From Warburgia ugandensis (Eukaryota > Streptophyta > Magnoliopsida > Canellales > Canellaceae), in contig CP141132.1 in NCBI GenBank assembly GCA_035236585.1, positions 82,078,880-82,142,879 on the forward strand: 64,000 nt of DNA, read 5' to 3'. Under the pieces are notes generated by a model, which was not told the origin of the DNA, did no database searches, and was given only the letters and a program-made list of their open reading frames with translations. Positions 34,659-46,995 of this stretch are shown piece after piece (the first letter of the stretch is position 1; the number at the start of each line of letters is the position of its first letter). Made by a program: the position numbers and the translations under genes.

Positions 34659-37600
34659 TCATCAAAGCCTTATCCCGATTAGGGATTGGCTATATGAATC
34701 TTGTTCCTCCATTCTCCTCTATCAAGTGTCATGATTTTATTTAGTCCAAAAGTTTTTAAATCTTTTCTCACTGCTTCTAGCCACGTACTTTTGGGACTTC
34801 CCCTTTTCTTTTAGAGTCTTTGTGTAATATCCTTCATTTTTAGTATAAATTTAGAAATTTCTAAATAAATAAAATTAAAAATTTAGAGATGGAAATTTTT
34901 CCTGAAAACTAAGAATTTGAAAGTGCTCGTCGATACAATTCCAACACCACAAAGAATACGGAAAACGGAGCTCAGAAGAGAGAGTTAGGAGCCGTTGAAG
35001 TTGTAAGGGCATTTTGGTCATTTGATAGAGACGTGTTACACAAGAGTCCAAATTGATAATGGCACCCCCATCTTCCACACGTCTCTACCCGGAGAGAAGT
35101 GGAAAGAGACGTGAGGGGAAGAGCTTCTCTTCCCCTAGGACTCTAAACCTTATATCTACCCTTCCGTATTTATTAAATAGGTAAAATAATTAGAAACACA
35201 TTTAAAAATTAGGAAAAATTGAATTTTTTGGGAACTCTGTGCACGCTACTGTTGGAGCGTGATTTTGAGGATGAAACCATCTCTGTTTGAAAATCGCACC
35301 GTCCAACTAGTGCACAAGAGACCCAAGATCAAACCTTTTAAATTTGGGAGAGATCCAACGGTGGGTTTCTCCAGAAAACGCAAAAACCCAGTACCTATGG
35401 ATGTTTTTAGGAACGTGAAAAAAATTATTTAAAAAACATGGTTTTTGAAAAAATTAGTGCAAAAAGAGGGCATAAATGGATTCTAGAGGAAATTATGAGA
35501 AAAATGGCGTAAAAATCGCTCAAAATGGAGCTCTGTAGCTCCGCCGGAGACGACCGGAATCTAGTCGTCTTCTCTGGCGACGGTGACGTCGTCAGCGGCC
35601 AGGCGCTGGCACCAGGACGCCCCAACGGAGACATGCGACAAACGCAAGTCTCTGCGCACTTGTGCAGTGGTCACATGTGCGGGAGCTCCTGCACGGGCTG
35701 TCACATTGGGTCGGGACGCGCAGCGTCCTGGCAACTGTGACGCACGTCAGCCCCATTTTGTGTATGTTTTCACTAAAATTTGATTTTTGAGAGCTATACG
35801 AGTTCAAATCACAATCCGAAAGAGGCATTGTGATCGTATTGACGACGCGGACTTAGTTTTAACTTAAAAACTTATAAATGACCACTTTTAATTTAATTTT
35901 TTTTTAAATAGTGATGTGACTTGTACATGTGCACTTAAACATACCAGTTAAATGGAGTTATTAGCAAGCTAGTGGTCTCACATTGAGGTAGGTGATGACA
36001 ATTAATGCTTTGCCTTGATTTTTAAACCATGTTTAAGCATAGCATCATGTGTGATTGTGTTTTAAATAGCAATTATCATTTAGCGTGTATTTCATGCGAC
36101 TTTGAGTACATTATGATTATTCCAAATTAAAATCTTTTATAGAATAAACTTATTTCAAATGATTTTATAAGCATGATGTTAATTAGTTGTGCTTAAATAG
36201 AGACTTATTTCTTATTATATACAGAAAATGCAGGGATTTACATGGAAATAAGAACAAGGGCTTATTAGCTGGTCCTTTTATAGGCTAACCCCAATATGAG
36301 GGGCATGTCTTGGGGAATTCGAGCTATGAGTGCTATTGAGTTTTAGCATATACATATGATTTTCTTGTTTTATATTTGATGATGGGTGCTCTCGCCCGGT
36401 GGGCTTCATGCTAGGAGGGATAGGGCCGGCCACCCATCCTCCAAGATTATGATGTGATGATTTTGTAATATGATAGACACTTGCCCATAGATGGCATTCG
36501 GTAGGAGTTTGGTAACATGGATAGTCCACACTACCGGTCTGAGCCTTTCCATGGGGACAGATGCTAAGTCCCCCGTTATGGTGTCGACGGAGAGCGGCGG
36601 TGGTTGATACCCATGGAGGGTTACCACTGCAGCATGATGGCCCATATTCTTGTTATGTGTGCATGTATGATGAGCATGGTTATGGATGGTATGCCTGGGT
36701 GTGACGACACTCAGAGGTTGGCTATGAATACTCTTGATCAGTGATGTTAGTGCGATGTTGTGGGACCCATTACCTTAAGGTGCCCTCATTATTATTGTGT
36801 GCTCATTTACATTCATTTATGTCATGTTTTGACTCCGTGAAATGCATGTTTTAGCATATGAAATAAATTGACATTTATTTGGACATGACATTGTGATACT
36901 GCTATTTTCATAAATGATAGACTTTTTATCAGTGCTGTTAATTATTTCTTTCATTTATTACATTAATTGTCTATGTACCTACACAAGCGATAGCTTACTA
37001 AGGCATTACTTTGTTTTGCAATGCCTTAGATCTCGAATGCGATATCAGGAATGGAAAAGCTGTTGAGAAACCGTGAGAGCTACTGAAGATCTTTTTGCTA
37101 TAATTTTAGACAGTGATGTGAGTCATTAAAACAGGATTATTATTTAGATTTAATTATGGACTACATACTTTATATTTGGAGTTGATTGAGATGTTAGGAC
37201 ATATGTTGGACATTTATATGGGGTGTTATGATGGATAGACCATGGGCCATATTATTATTGTTTTGGACATTTATTTGATTTAAAATAAAGGCGCCAATTT
37301 ATTTGACATTTATTGATACGCGTATTGTTTTATTTATATGTATGCCATTTTGAAAAAGGAAAAATAACACCCGAAGTTTTTAAGAATTGTTTTAGTAAAA
37401 TGATAATTAAAACTTTTCTCATGGGATCTCAAATGCTCTTATTCAAATGTCATTATTATTATTATATTAAAAAAATGTCTTAAAAATCCGAGGTGTTACA
37501 CTTTGACTTGGATCAACTCACTTCTTCTAACCGAAGCCGTTTTAAAATTCTATAGAACATGTCCAAATCATCTAAGTCTACCCTCCTTCATCTTGTTATC

Positions 37601-40127
37601 TATTTATGCTAATCCTAATTTTTATGTAATATTTTTATTTCTAATTCTATCTTTTCTTATTGTATCACTCATCCATCTCAACATCTTCATTCAATTATGG
37701 ACATCCTATATATATATATATAGTTCCTTAACTACCTAACACTCTGATCCATAGAGCATTATCGAACTCATAGCCATCCTATAAATTTTCCTTTCAATTT
37801 AATTGGAACTCGCCTATCACACAAAACTAGAAAGGCACATCTATGTTTGTTTCAACCCACGTAGATTTTTTGAGTGACATTCCTCTCAATCTATCTACTC
37901 TCATAAATTATCAATCCCAAGTATCTAAAGTGATCTTTTTTAGGGACTTCTTGATTATCAATCTTTACTGGCATTTCATTTTCACTCCTTTCCTTGCTAA
38001 AATTGTATTCCATATACTTTGTCTTAGTTCAACTAATTTTAAATCCTTTACACTCTATAAGATCTCTCCATAACTCTAGCTTTGTGTTTACACCCTCTCG
38101 TGTCTTATTAATTAAAGCTATGTCATCTACAAATAACATGCACCATGGAATCTCCTCGTGCAACTGTTTTATTAACTCATCCATAACCAATGTGAAAAGG
38201 CACAAGCTTAATGTGGATCCTTAGTGCAATCCTATAATAATAGGCAAATCATTGGCTCTCCCTAGTGGTGCTAACATTTGTTACTAATACCTCCTACATA
38301 ACCTTTAAATATGTCTACATATCCCTATGAAACCCCTTTCTCACTCAACACCCTCCATATTAACTCTCTAAAAACCCTACCATAATTTTTTTTTTAAGTC
38401 AATGAAAACTTCATTGAGATCCTTTATCTTATTCCTAAATTTCTCCATCAATTGTCTAAGTAGGAAAATAGTTTCCACAGTAGACCTCCAAGCATGAAAC
38501 CAAATTGGTTTTCCAATACACTTGTCTTATGTCGTGGCCTATTTTCAGTCACTTTTGCTCAAAGTTTCATGGTGTTGGCTCATAAGTTTGATCTAACAAA
38601 ATTAATGCAACTATATATCTCTCATTTATTCTTATAAATTGGTATAACGACGTTTTTTCACCATTTATCAAGCATTTCTTTGATTTTATAATTATGTTAA
38701 ACAACTTTGCCAACCAAACTACTCTAGTATCTCTTACGTACTTTCAAATCTCTATTAGTATATTGTTGCACTGTAGGGCCTTTCCTGATTTCATCTTTTT
38801 CAAGGCATATTTTACTTCAAATATCCGGATCCTACAGTCATATTTATATAGTTCAATGTTATTTAAATTTATAATTCTTTCAATCTCTATATTCTCATAG
38901 CAATTGTTATTTAGCAATTTTTTAAAGTAACTTTTCCACCTTTAGTTGATCTCGTTATATTTGAATAGTACCCTTTAGTCATCACCTTTAATGCATTTAA
39001 CATGGTCTAAGTCTTTACTATTATATTCTCTTATTTTAGTAAGTTTGAACACATCTTTTTCACCTTCTCTTTACCCTAGTATATTATACAAATCACTTTA
39101 CTTCTTTAGTTTAAAATCACTCACTACTCTCTTAGCAATCTTTTTAGCATTCTTATATTGCTTAAATTTTTTATCATATCTGGTCCTCTACCATGCTTTA
39201 AAACACACATATGTTTCTCTTTATTAACTTTTTGCACTGTTTCACTCTACTACCAAGTTTCCTTTATTGATTGGTTTTTACTTTTAGATACTCCTAAAAC
39301 ATCTTTTGCCACTTTTTAAATTAACTCAGCTACATTAGTCCACATAGTTTTTAGTTTTGTTTCATCGTGCCACTTTCTTTTTACCATTAACTTATTTGTG
39401 AATGATGTTATCTTCTCCCCTTTTAAGTTTTCCACTTAGTTTTTAGACACATATTAAGTTCATTTCCTTTTCCCATGTTTTAATGTAAATATACATAACC
39501 ATTAAATTATGTTGTGTAGTTCAACTCTTACCGGGTATCACCTTACAATCCTTATATATTGATCTTTTGTTGGTCCTAAGTAGTAAAAAATATACTTATC
39601 TTTTATATGACCCACTTTTAAAGTTTAGTCAGTATTTATCCCCCTTCTTAAAGTATATTTTTGCAAGAGCTAGATAATATGCTAATGCAAAATCGATAAT
39701 AGCTTCCCCCATCTCATTTCGTTCTCCAACGACATACCCTCAATGTACCTTATTATACCATTCCTTTTCTTTGTCTACATGATCATTTAAATATGCTCCT
39801 ATAAGTATTCCCTCCCTCTATATATTTCTAGCATTGCTTCTTTATTCTATCTTCTAACCCTACCTACGAGGCATATGCACTTATAATATTTATAATCTTC
39901 TATCATTTACAAAGTTTTATTACTAGAATTCTATCACTGATTTTTCTAAAGTCTACAACTTTATCCTTTAATTTTTTATCCACCACTATCCATACACCAT
40001 TTTTATTACTGTCATTCCCTAGTATTTGCCAAAATATTTTTTGCCGGTTGTCAACGTGAACTCTCCTCCTTTGTCCAAGCTTGGGACAAGCTGCGAGATC
40101 ATAAAACCACACGGGTGGAGTTAGTTG
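34659..40127 (-). mobile_element. Old RTE LINE split by a solo LTR
   Basis: LINE tail on the left (catcaaagccttatcccgat, tagggattggct), then the C-terminal coding region up to 34823. The same LINE resumes at 37506. Minus-strand coding relics continue to endonuclease (about 39900-40040: NKNGVWIVVDKKLKDKVVDF). A possible, diverged TSD is aaaagtct.at..tca at 34643-34658 and 40128-40143 (13 of 16). Many stops throughout. The endonuclease start is rearranged, so the 5' boundary is approximate. Confidence 0.8.
34824..37500 (+). mobile_element. Solo LTR, Tekay/Del-type Ty3/gypsy, perfect 5-bp TSD
   Basis: Begins tgtaatatccttcattttta and ends ccgaggtgttaca. TSD ctttg at 34819-34823 and 37501-37505, within the LINE, which reads on across the site. 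Similar along most of its length to the 5' LTR at 46996-49966 (e.g. aaagtgctcgtcgatac, gaggtaggtgatgacaatta, gtccacactaccggtctgag, ctacacaagcgatagctt). Length 2677 bp; no internal domain. Confidence 0.93.
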
Positions 40128-40143
40128 AAAAGTCTAATGATCA

Positions 40144-40711
40144 TAATTAAAATACTTTTCAACTATAAAAACTAGTAGCTACAAGTGACCATTGAGCATG
40201 AATTTTTGTTGTTGGCCTAAATTGGGGAGGGTAAAGAAGATGAATGTGTCATATCATCCAAAGGTAAGCTACAAGGAGAGGATGCAAAATTAGTTTCGAA
40301 GCTTAATTCGGATAGCAAGAGTGTTTCAGGGGAGATTTTGATTTGTTTATGATTGTTTAAAAGGTGTTTTCTAGAAATAATTTTTTTTTTAAAAAACCTT
40401 CCTTATTTTAAAAAGCAAGGGTCCATCCCATTGAAGGAGCCCATGTTCTATTCATAGGAAATATTAAATACATCCACAAACTTTACAATTAGATTTTCTA
40501 AGATAATTAGGATTCTTTTTGAACCAGAAGCGAGGCCACTTTGTTTTGAGGCCCCTTATCTCTAATTTACCACATTTCTTAAAACTTAAAAATTCAAAGC
40601 AAAACTCATGTAAAGGAATTCAAAAATCAAAGGAAATTAATTGATCCTGTTTTCCTTAGGTTAGATTTTTTTTAGGGTCAAATTTGGCAAAGCAAGAAAA
40701 AGACCAAACAC

Positions 40712-40784
<73 letters not shown>

Positions 40785-42498
40785 GTTCACGCCCTTCTCT
40801 TACCTAGCCTACTTGCAACATTCTCTAGCCTAATTGTTCACACCATTCTCTTGCCTAGCAGTTTGTACCCTTCCCTCGCTTAGGCTACTCGCACTTCTCT
40901 CGCCTAACTGCTTGCACCCTTTCGCTCACCTAGCTTGTTCGCCCACCCTCTCCCTATTCCCTATTCCCTTCTTCCTTCTTATTCTTCTTCTTTTTCTCTC
41001 TGGTAGCAAGTATTCCCTCTCCCTATTCCGCCTTCTCTCTTTAGTTCCCTTTCTTTATTTCTTTCTTAGAAGAAAGAAGAGGGGGCCCCACCTTGTAGTC
41101 TCACTCCTTTCTTTCTCGCCTTTCTCCTCCAATCCACCTTTACTTCCTCTCCAACTTTGCTTTCCCTCAATCTCTCTCATGGTCTTTCTCTCTCTCTCTC
41201 TAACTCTCTTCATGCCCCTCTTTCTTTCCCTTAGGGAGTGGGGCCCATTATAGCAATCTCACTCCACAACACACACGCGCGCGCGCGATCTCCTATCTCT
41301 CCTAACTTCCTCCTACTACTCACCCCACTTCCTTAACTCCTATGACTCATGTAGACCTATAAATACCCCCTTATTTCCTAAAAGAGATGTATACATATAG
41401 AAAAACACCTTCTCTTCTATGGGTTTTGCTACCAATGTTCTATGAGCAAGGCAACAAACTCCTCTCTCTTTCTCCAGCTTGCTAATTCCCCCAAGAAATA
41501 CCTAGTGCAATTGGTGTAGCTTTAAATGTTACTCGCGAGCACATGAATCAATGTAGTAACTATATGCGAGTAAGGTCAATCCTACAAGGAATCTTACAAA
41601 TCTTTTTGTGGAATTGGATTTTTATTTAGATTTATTACCCTAGCCAAAAGAGAGATTGCGTCCTACTTTAGGAATTCAAAGAACTTGAAATTGAAACATG
41701 CATGAAATCAAAGCTTACAATAAATGAAAACTATCTAAACTAATCGTGCATTCAAGATCAAAACTAGAACTTAAAAACTTCTTAAATCTAAGATCTAACC
41801 TAAGGATGCAACTAAATTTAAGCATGAACAATAAAATCTAACATGGCTTAAGCATAATCAAAGAACGACTAAACTAATTATTAAACCAAACCAAATCAAA
41901 ACAAGAATTAAAGGGAGAATACATTAGGAACATAGAAAGAAGAGAGTGCATGGTTCCTCGAAGAGAACGCACAGCACAACTTATATTATTTGAATGCACA
42001 AGATTACAAGAAAAGTGATGGAGTGCGCATGTAATCAAATCTTGTGCATTGAATGTAAAGAGTTACAGGCATGGTGTGCATCATTCATGCACACATAAAC
42101 AAGATATCTTGACTTTAATCTCAAGTTGAATACTATCCGGCAAGGGCCATGCATGTGAACCAAGGGAGAGGATTGTGTTAAAAAATTAAAGCAAGATGGG
42201 GAACCAAAATCCTAAGAGCTAAAGGAAGAATAAACATAATTGAAAGGCTAGCAAATTAAAAAGGAAGAATAAAGAACAACTAACTTGATCCTAAGGTTAC
42301 CACCTCTTGACTATCACTACAAGAGATTGATGGCCTTAGGATGTAAGGATCTAGAGAACAAAACTAGAATCATACAACAAAGGAAAACAATCAAGGAACT
42401 AAGAGCATGACACAAAGAAATAAGGCTTGCAAAGAGAGGGAGATTTCATGAAAAACAAGAGAAAAAAGGACACTGCAACTCAGCTTTGAATGATGCTT
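40144..42498. other. Intergenic region with pyrimidine-rich stretch
   Basis: Contains the (TC)n run at 40715-40782 followed by ~450 bp of T/C-rich sequence (to about 41230), a CA/CG run at 41262-41287, and AT-rich DNA. No gene recognised; ORFs in the pyrimidine-rich part are compositional artefacts. Confidence 0.45.
40715..40782. repeat. (TC)n microsatellite
   Basis: About 34 uninterrupted TC units. Confidence 0.95.
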
Positions 42499-42503
42499 GG
42501 ATC

Positions 42504-45500
42504 TGTAAGAACCCTCAATTTTGAATTATTTTATGTAATTATATTATATTTTAATTAAAATAAAAATTAAGAACTTAATTTTGTAAAAATTGAGTTTTAT
42601 GGAAGTGACCTCTTTGAAAACTTAAAATTTGAACTTGAAACTATAAAAAAATGAAATGTACATGTCAAGACGATTCCAATGACACTAATCTTGCGCAAAT
42701 AGGAGGTCAGGGTGGAAAAACCACAAAATTTTGTTAATTTGAGAGAAGGACAAAAATTGATAATGGCACCCCATTAATTGTCATTTTGTGACCTACAGGT
42801 GGACATGTCATGCAATGAGCAAGCTCAAAATGTGGCTAGTCAACTCATCATACTTCGATCAGCACCAGAGAAGAAGGGGAGAAACCCGGTGTCTGCCCGC
42901 CCTCTCTTCCCCACACTGTGTGTGTGTGTGATTTCCCATTTTCTCAGGCACCAACGAGCACTGTCATTCCCCTACCTCTTTCATGGGAGGGTTACATACG
43001 TTGACCCAGTAGAGATCGCTGCAGAACCCCTCATTGTTCCCCTTGTCTCCCTCTTTTCCTGACACAGTTTGACCCACTTGACACTGGTGCACCAGGGCTA
43101 GAAAACCTTATCCCCCTCTATCATTTTCTTTTTCCTAGGCGAGCTTAGGTAGTGATCAAACTAGTAGCCACCGGACACTACCACTACCACTCCCCTCTCT
43201 TCCCTTCTCCTTCTCCATGCATGTCTTCGTCCTAAGGCATGATCTGGACTGCCCAGCCAATCAGTGCATCCGAACCCTCTCCCCCTTTCCATTTCTCAAT
43301 GAACCTCTCAAGTTCTACGACGTCAGTGGCACTGGACACTCGCACGCGAAGGCACAAGACTCCTGCACCCGCAGCACAAGAACCACATTGGAGCCTTCCT
43401 TGTTTCCCCCTTCATCCTTTCCCCCCTTTGTCAAGCTTAGGCCGTCAACGGCCTGATAGTCATTGGCCACCGTCACCCCCTTACCCTCCTTCTCTCCTTG
43501 ACTGAGTTGCCACAAGTCGGCCCCACTACTAGCATCACCCTTAAGCCTTAGATTTTTTTTATATCTCTTCTACATCCCAATCCAGGAAGGCTCTCGCAGA
43601 TCCAAGATAGCCATTGTGATCCTCACAATGTGACAACAAGACCCATCTTCCTATTCATTAATCAAAGAAGATTTGGCTGTAGATTGTGATTAGACCATCA
43701 ATCGAACACCAAATTGTCCAATCTGTGACTAATTCGACCTCGTTTGATGATCTGGATAGTTCATTGAGATCCTTATGACACTCATATCATGATCCACATG
43801 AGAGATCTTTGATATGGAGCATTTTTTAGGTAATCTAGCCAATCTTGATCGATGGCTAAGATCAATAGATGATTCAGGTATGAAATTAGATCTAATTCGA
43901 TGATTTATAATATTCAAATGATTCATTAAGAATATTTAATTAGAGTTACTAATTTATTCTTTGATATGGGATTATTAGGTGGATGATCGTGGCCAGATCA
44001 CTAGGAATGGTGGAGATCAGGTAACTTGGAGATGATTAGTTGACGATCTAGCAATACATACAACTGGATGTCCTTCAGATTGACCTACGCAAGTTAGGAT
44101 CACCATCCTAATCACTTAATTTCCTTAATTTTGTGATAATTAGCTAAAGTCAAGTATGATTTACACATAAATGTGCTTAATTAGTTGGTTAAATGGGAAA
44201 TTGACCTGATACAAGCATGATAACTCTGGAATTCATTATGATATGACTTAGAAATGAATCTGATAGTTATTGGTGGGCCTGGTTCAGCATGATCAAGATT
44301 ATAGGCAACTGGGTCAGGCCCCACCTTGAGATCTCATGGCTGTGAACCATTTGATCGTATTGAAACACAATAAATTAAGATATGAAAATACAATATTTGT
44401 TTTACAACTAAGAATTCAATTTAGATATATAACTTAGATTCTAAGTTAGACTTGAATATAATGTGTATCCAGGTAGTGGGACTAAGGCAAACTAATCTAG
44501 ACTGGAGTCCGATTGTAACTTGAGAGACACAAATGAGTGATTCTTTGTCTAAGGTAGGTGATGACAATTAATAATGGGTATGTTTCTATTTTGAAAATTA
44601 TAGACTATATCATGTATGTATTATTATAACATGATTTCTGTTGAGATACTGATTTCATCTATGAGTGATGCACATACACATAATTTCATTGACTATCATT
44701 TTTCCACAGATGCATAATTTGACTTTGATTCAGTCATATTTCATAAGCGATAGTGATTGTGCATGACTTTAGTATTCTTTCATGACCTATGAAGTTATTA
44801 AATAGTGATTATATTTACTAGTGCATTTTAAGTTGTGCGGATGCCCTATTTCTATTGCCCATTTTTTGTGTACGTGGTGGTGGAGGCTTGCTGGCTAGTC
44901 CTTAAAAGGCTAACCCCAGCATGAGTGACGATGCTTTAGGATGTCAAGCCACAAGTGCTCATGATTTTCACTTGGAGGCTTGGTTGTTAGTCCTTGAGAT
45001 GCTAATCCTAGGATGAGGGCTATACCTTGGGATGGCAAGCCACAAGTGCTTCTAATTTTTATTATTTCACCAGAGGATTTTGAATTATTTTATTGACATG
45101 AGATATGTGATTTTTGTGATTTTGTGGGTTTATGAATAGTATTTTTGCCAGGTGGATGCTATGCTAGGAGGAATTTAGGGCTGGCTGCCTACCCTTTGAC
45201 TTTGTGAGATGATAGACACTAGCCCCATAAAAGGACAAACATCTTATTGCGTAGTGATCATGCTAGGATGGATATTCCCTATGTACCTATGGTATAACGA
45301 CACATGGGGGATTGGTATGAGTACTCATTACCTGACATACTAGTGTGTGGTACAGTCGTGAGACCCTCGTGTTAAGGTGCCCCGCATTGATGGCATGTAT
45401 ATTCAGTGAGATATTCCTCGCGTATTTGACACATTACATCGATGTAACTTTTTACACTCTTAGGACCTGTGTGTGAGGGCGCCTTTGACGATGATGTATA

Positions 45501-46576
45501 TATTTGTTAATATATTCTTCGAGCTTTTACACCCTACTCCAATGTGGTTTTGGTGTATGTAGGAGCCTTAGAAGTTTAGTTAATTTGCTATGTTTTCAGA
45601 CATGGTGGCATGAGTTACATTGATTTGATAATGGTATTTTAACATGCTTGGGAGGCTTTGTATACTTAGCATGTTTTAGAAACATGTAGGTGGCATAGAT
45701 GCATTGCCTTATTTTCAGTAGTTTTATGAGCTAGATGTCCAAGATGTTGTCATTTATTTGGTTGGTTTAGCATATTATTTATGCTCTACTTTATTGGTAT
45801 TTATTCTCATTATTGAGATCATGTTAGAACTGCTTCTATGATAAAGATATTTATTGTATGCCCTATGATTTGATACTTGACTATTTATGTTATGTTAAAT
45901 ATTTGTAAATTTCTATTATTATCATTATTGTGGTCACCTACACAAGCATAGCTTATTGAGGCATTGCGATGTTTTGCAATGTCATAAATATAGAGAGAGA
46001 TAACAGGTAAGGCAAGTAAAGAGAGAGAGCGAGAGCAAGTGAGGGCATTGGCAACCTTCTATGGTGTATAAAAGAGACTTCAATGACGTATATGATTTGT
46101 TAGAACCTTATCTTTGGATATTAATTATGAACTATATATGTATATGGTTAACACTTTCATGACATGAATGCACAGATGTGTTTATGTTGGATGTGATGGG
46201 TGTTTATAGACAGACCTTAGGTTAGGTTTTGTTTTTAGATTTGTATATGATGTATATGTTTTGGTCAGAATCCTATGAATGATTAGTGTGGATGGTGATG
46301 GAGACCGAGTCTCGCTTTTTATGTACTCATGTATTATTGTGTCTATAAAGTATTTGTTGCATTGCAAGCGTTAAATTCTTTTCCAAATTACAGAGGAGAC
46401 TGTTGGATTTTTGGTAAAAATCGAAAGATCATTTCATCGTTAATTTGTGGGCCATATGACTCCTTGGGTTTTGAAATGTTTGTTTTCAATTGATTTTAAA
46501 AATGAAAAATTTTAATCCAGGATCTTGACTTTTGAAAAATAATGTTTATATGATGTGTAAAAGCCAGAGTCTCACA
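42504..46576 (+). mobile_element. Putative 4.1-kb solo LTR, diverged Tekay/Del type
   Basis: Begins tgtaagaaccctcaatttt and ends agagtctcaca. Flanks are ggatc (42499-42503) and ggaac (46577-46581), a possible TSD with one mismatch. It shares ordered landmarks with the LTRs at 34824 and 46996: aggtaggtgatgacaattaa (44551), ctagtccttaaaaggctaac (44897), gctatgctaggagg (45165), gatagacactagcccc (45212), aaggtgccc (45375) and ctacacaagcatagcttatt (45938) before gcattgcgatgttttgcaat. No PBS, gag or pol inside. A block near 44886 is repeated in diverged form near 44974. Confidence 0.65.
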
Positions 46577-46995
46577 GGAACATAGGCTAAAAGAGGAGTG
46601 GAATCCTTAAGGAAAAATGGTGTTTTGATTCTTCAATGGAGGAGGTGTTGAGGAGAACTTTGCTATGTGGAGGACCAGCCCAAAAGAGAAGGCACAGAAC
46701 TCTCCTAGAGTTGCGTGGAATGCTTTGGATGCTTTTATAAATAAGTTTTTCACTTTCCAAAGAGACCTAAGGGAGAAGGGAATGTGATATATAGATTAGG
46801 GAAAGATGGAGATAAGATAATAAGGGAATTAAAAGTAGGAGTCTAAGAGGAAAGAAAGTGGGACATGGGAACCTTTGGAAGGGGAATTAGAAAGGAGAAA
46901 TTGCTTGGAAGCCCTTTCCTAAGTGATTCATGATGAGGAGGTGACAAAGAGGGGAAAAGATTGAAAGATGGTTGGAGGGAAAGAGAGGGAGAAAT

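Noticed and set aside
40834..41253. 139-codon ORF rich in Leu, Ser, Pro and Phe
   Set aside because: An artefact of pyrimidine-rich DNA downstream of the TC microsatellite.
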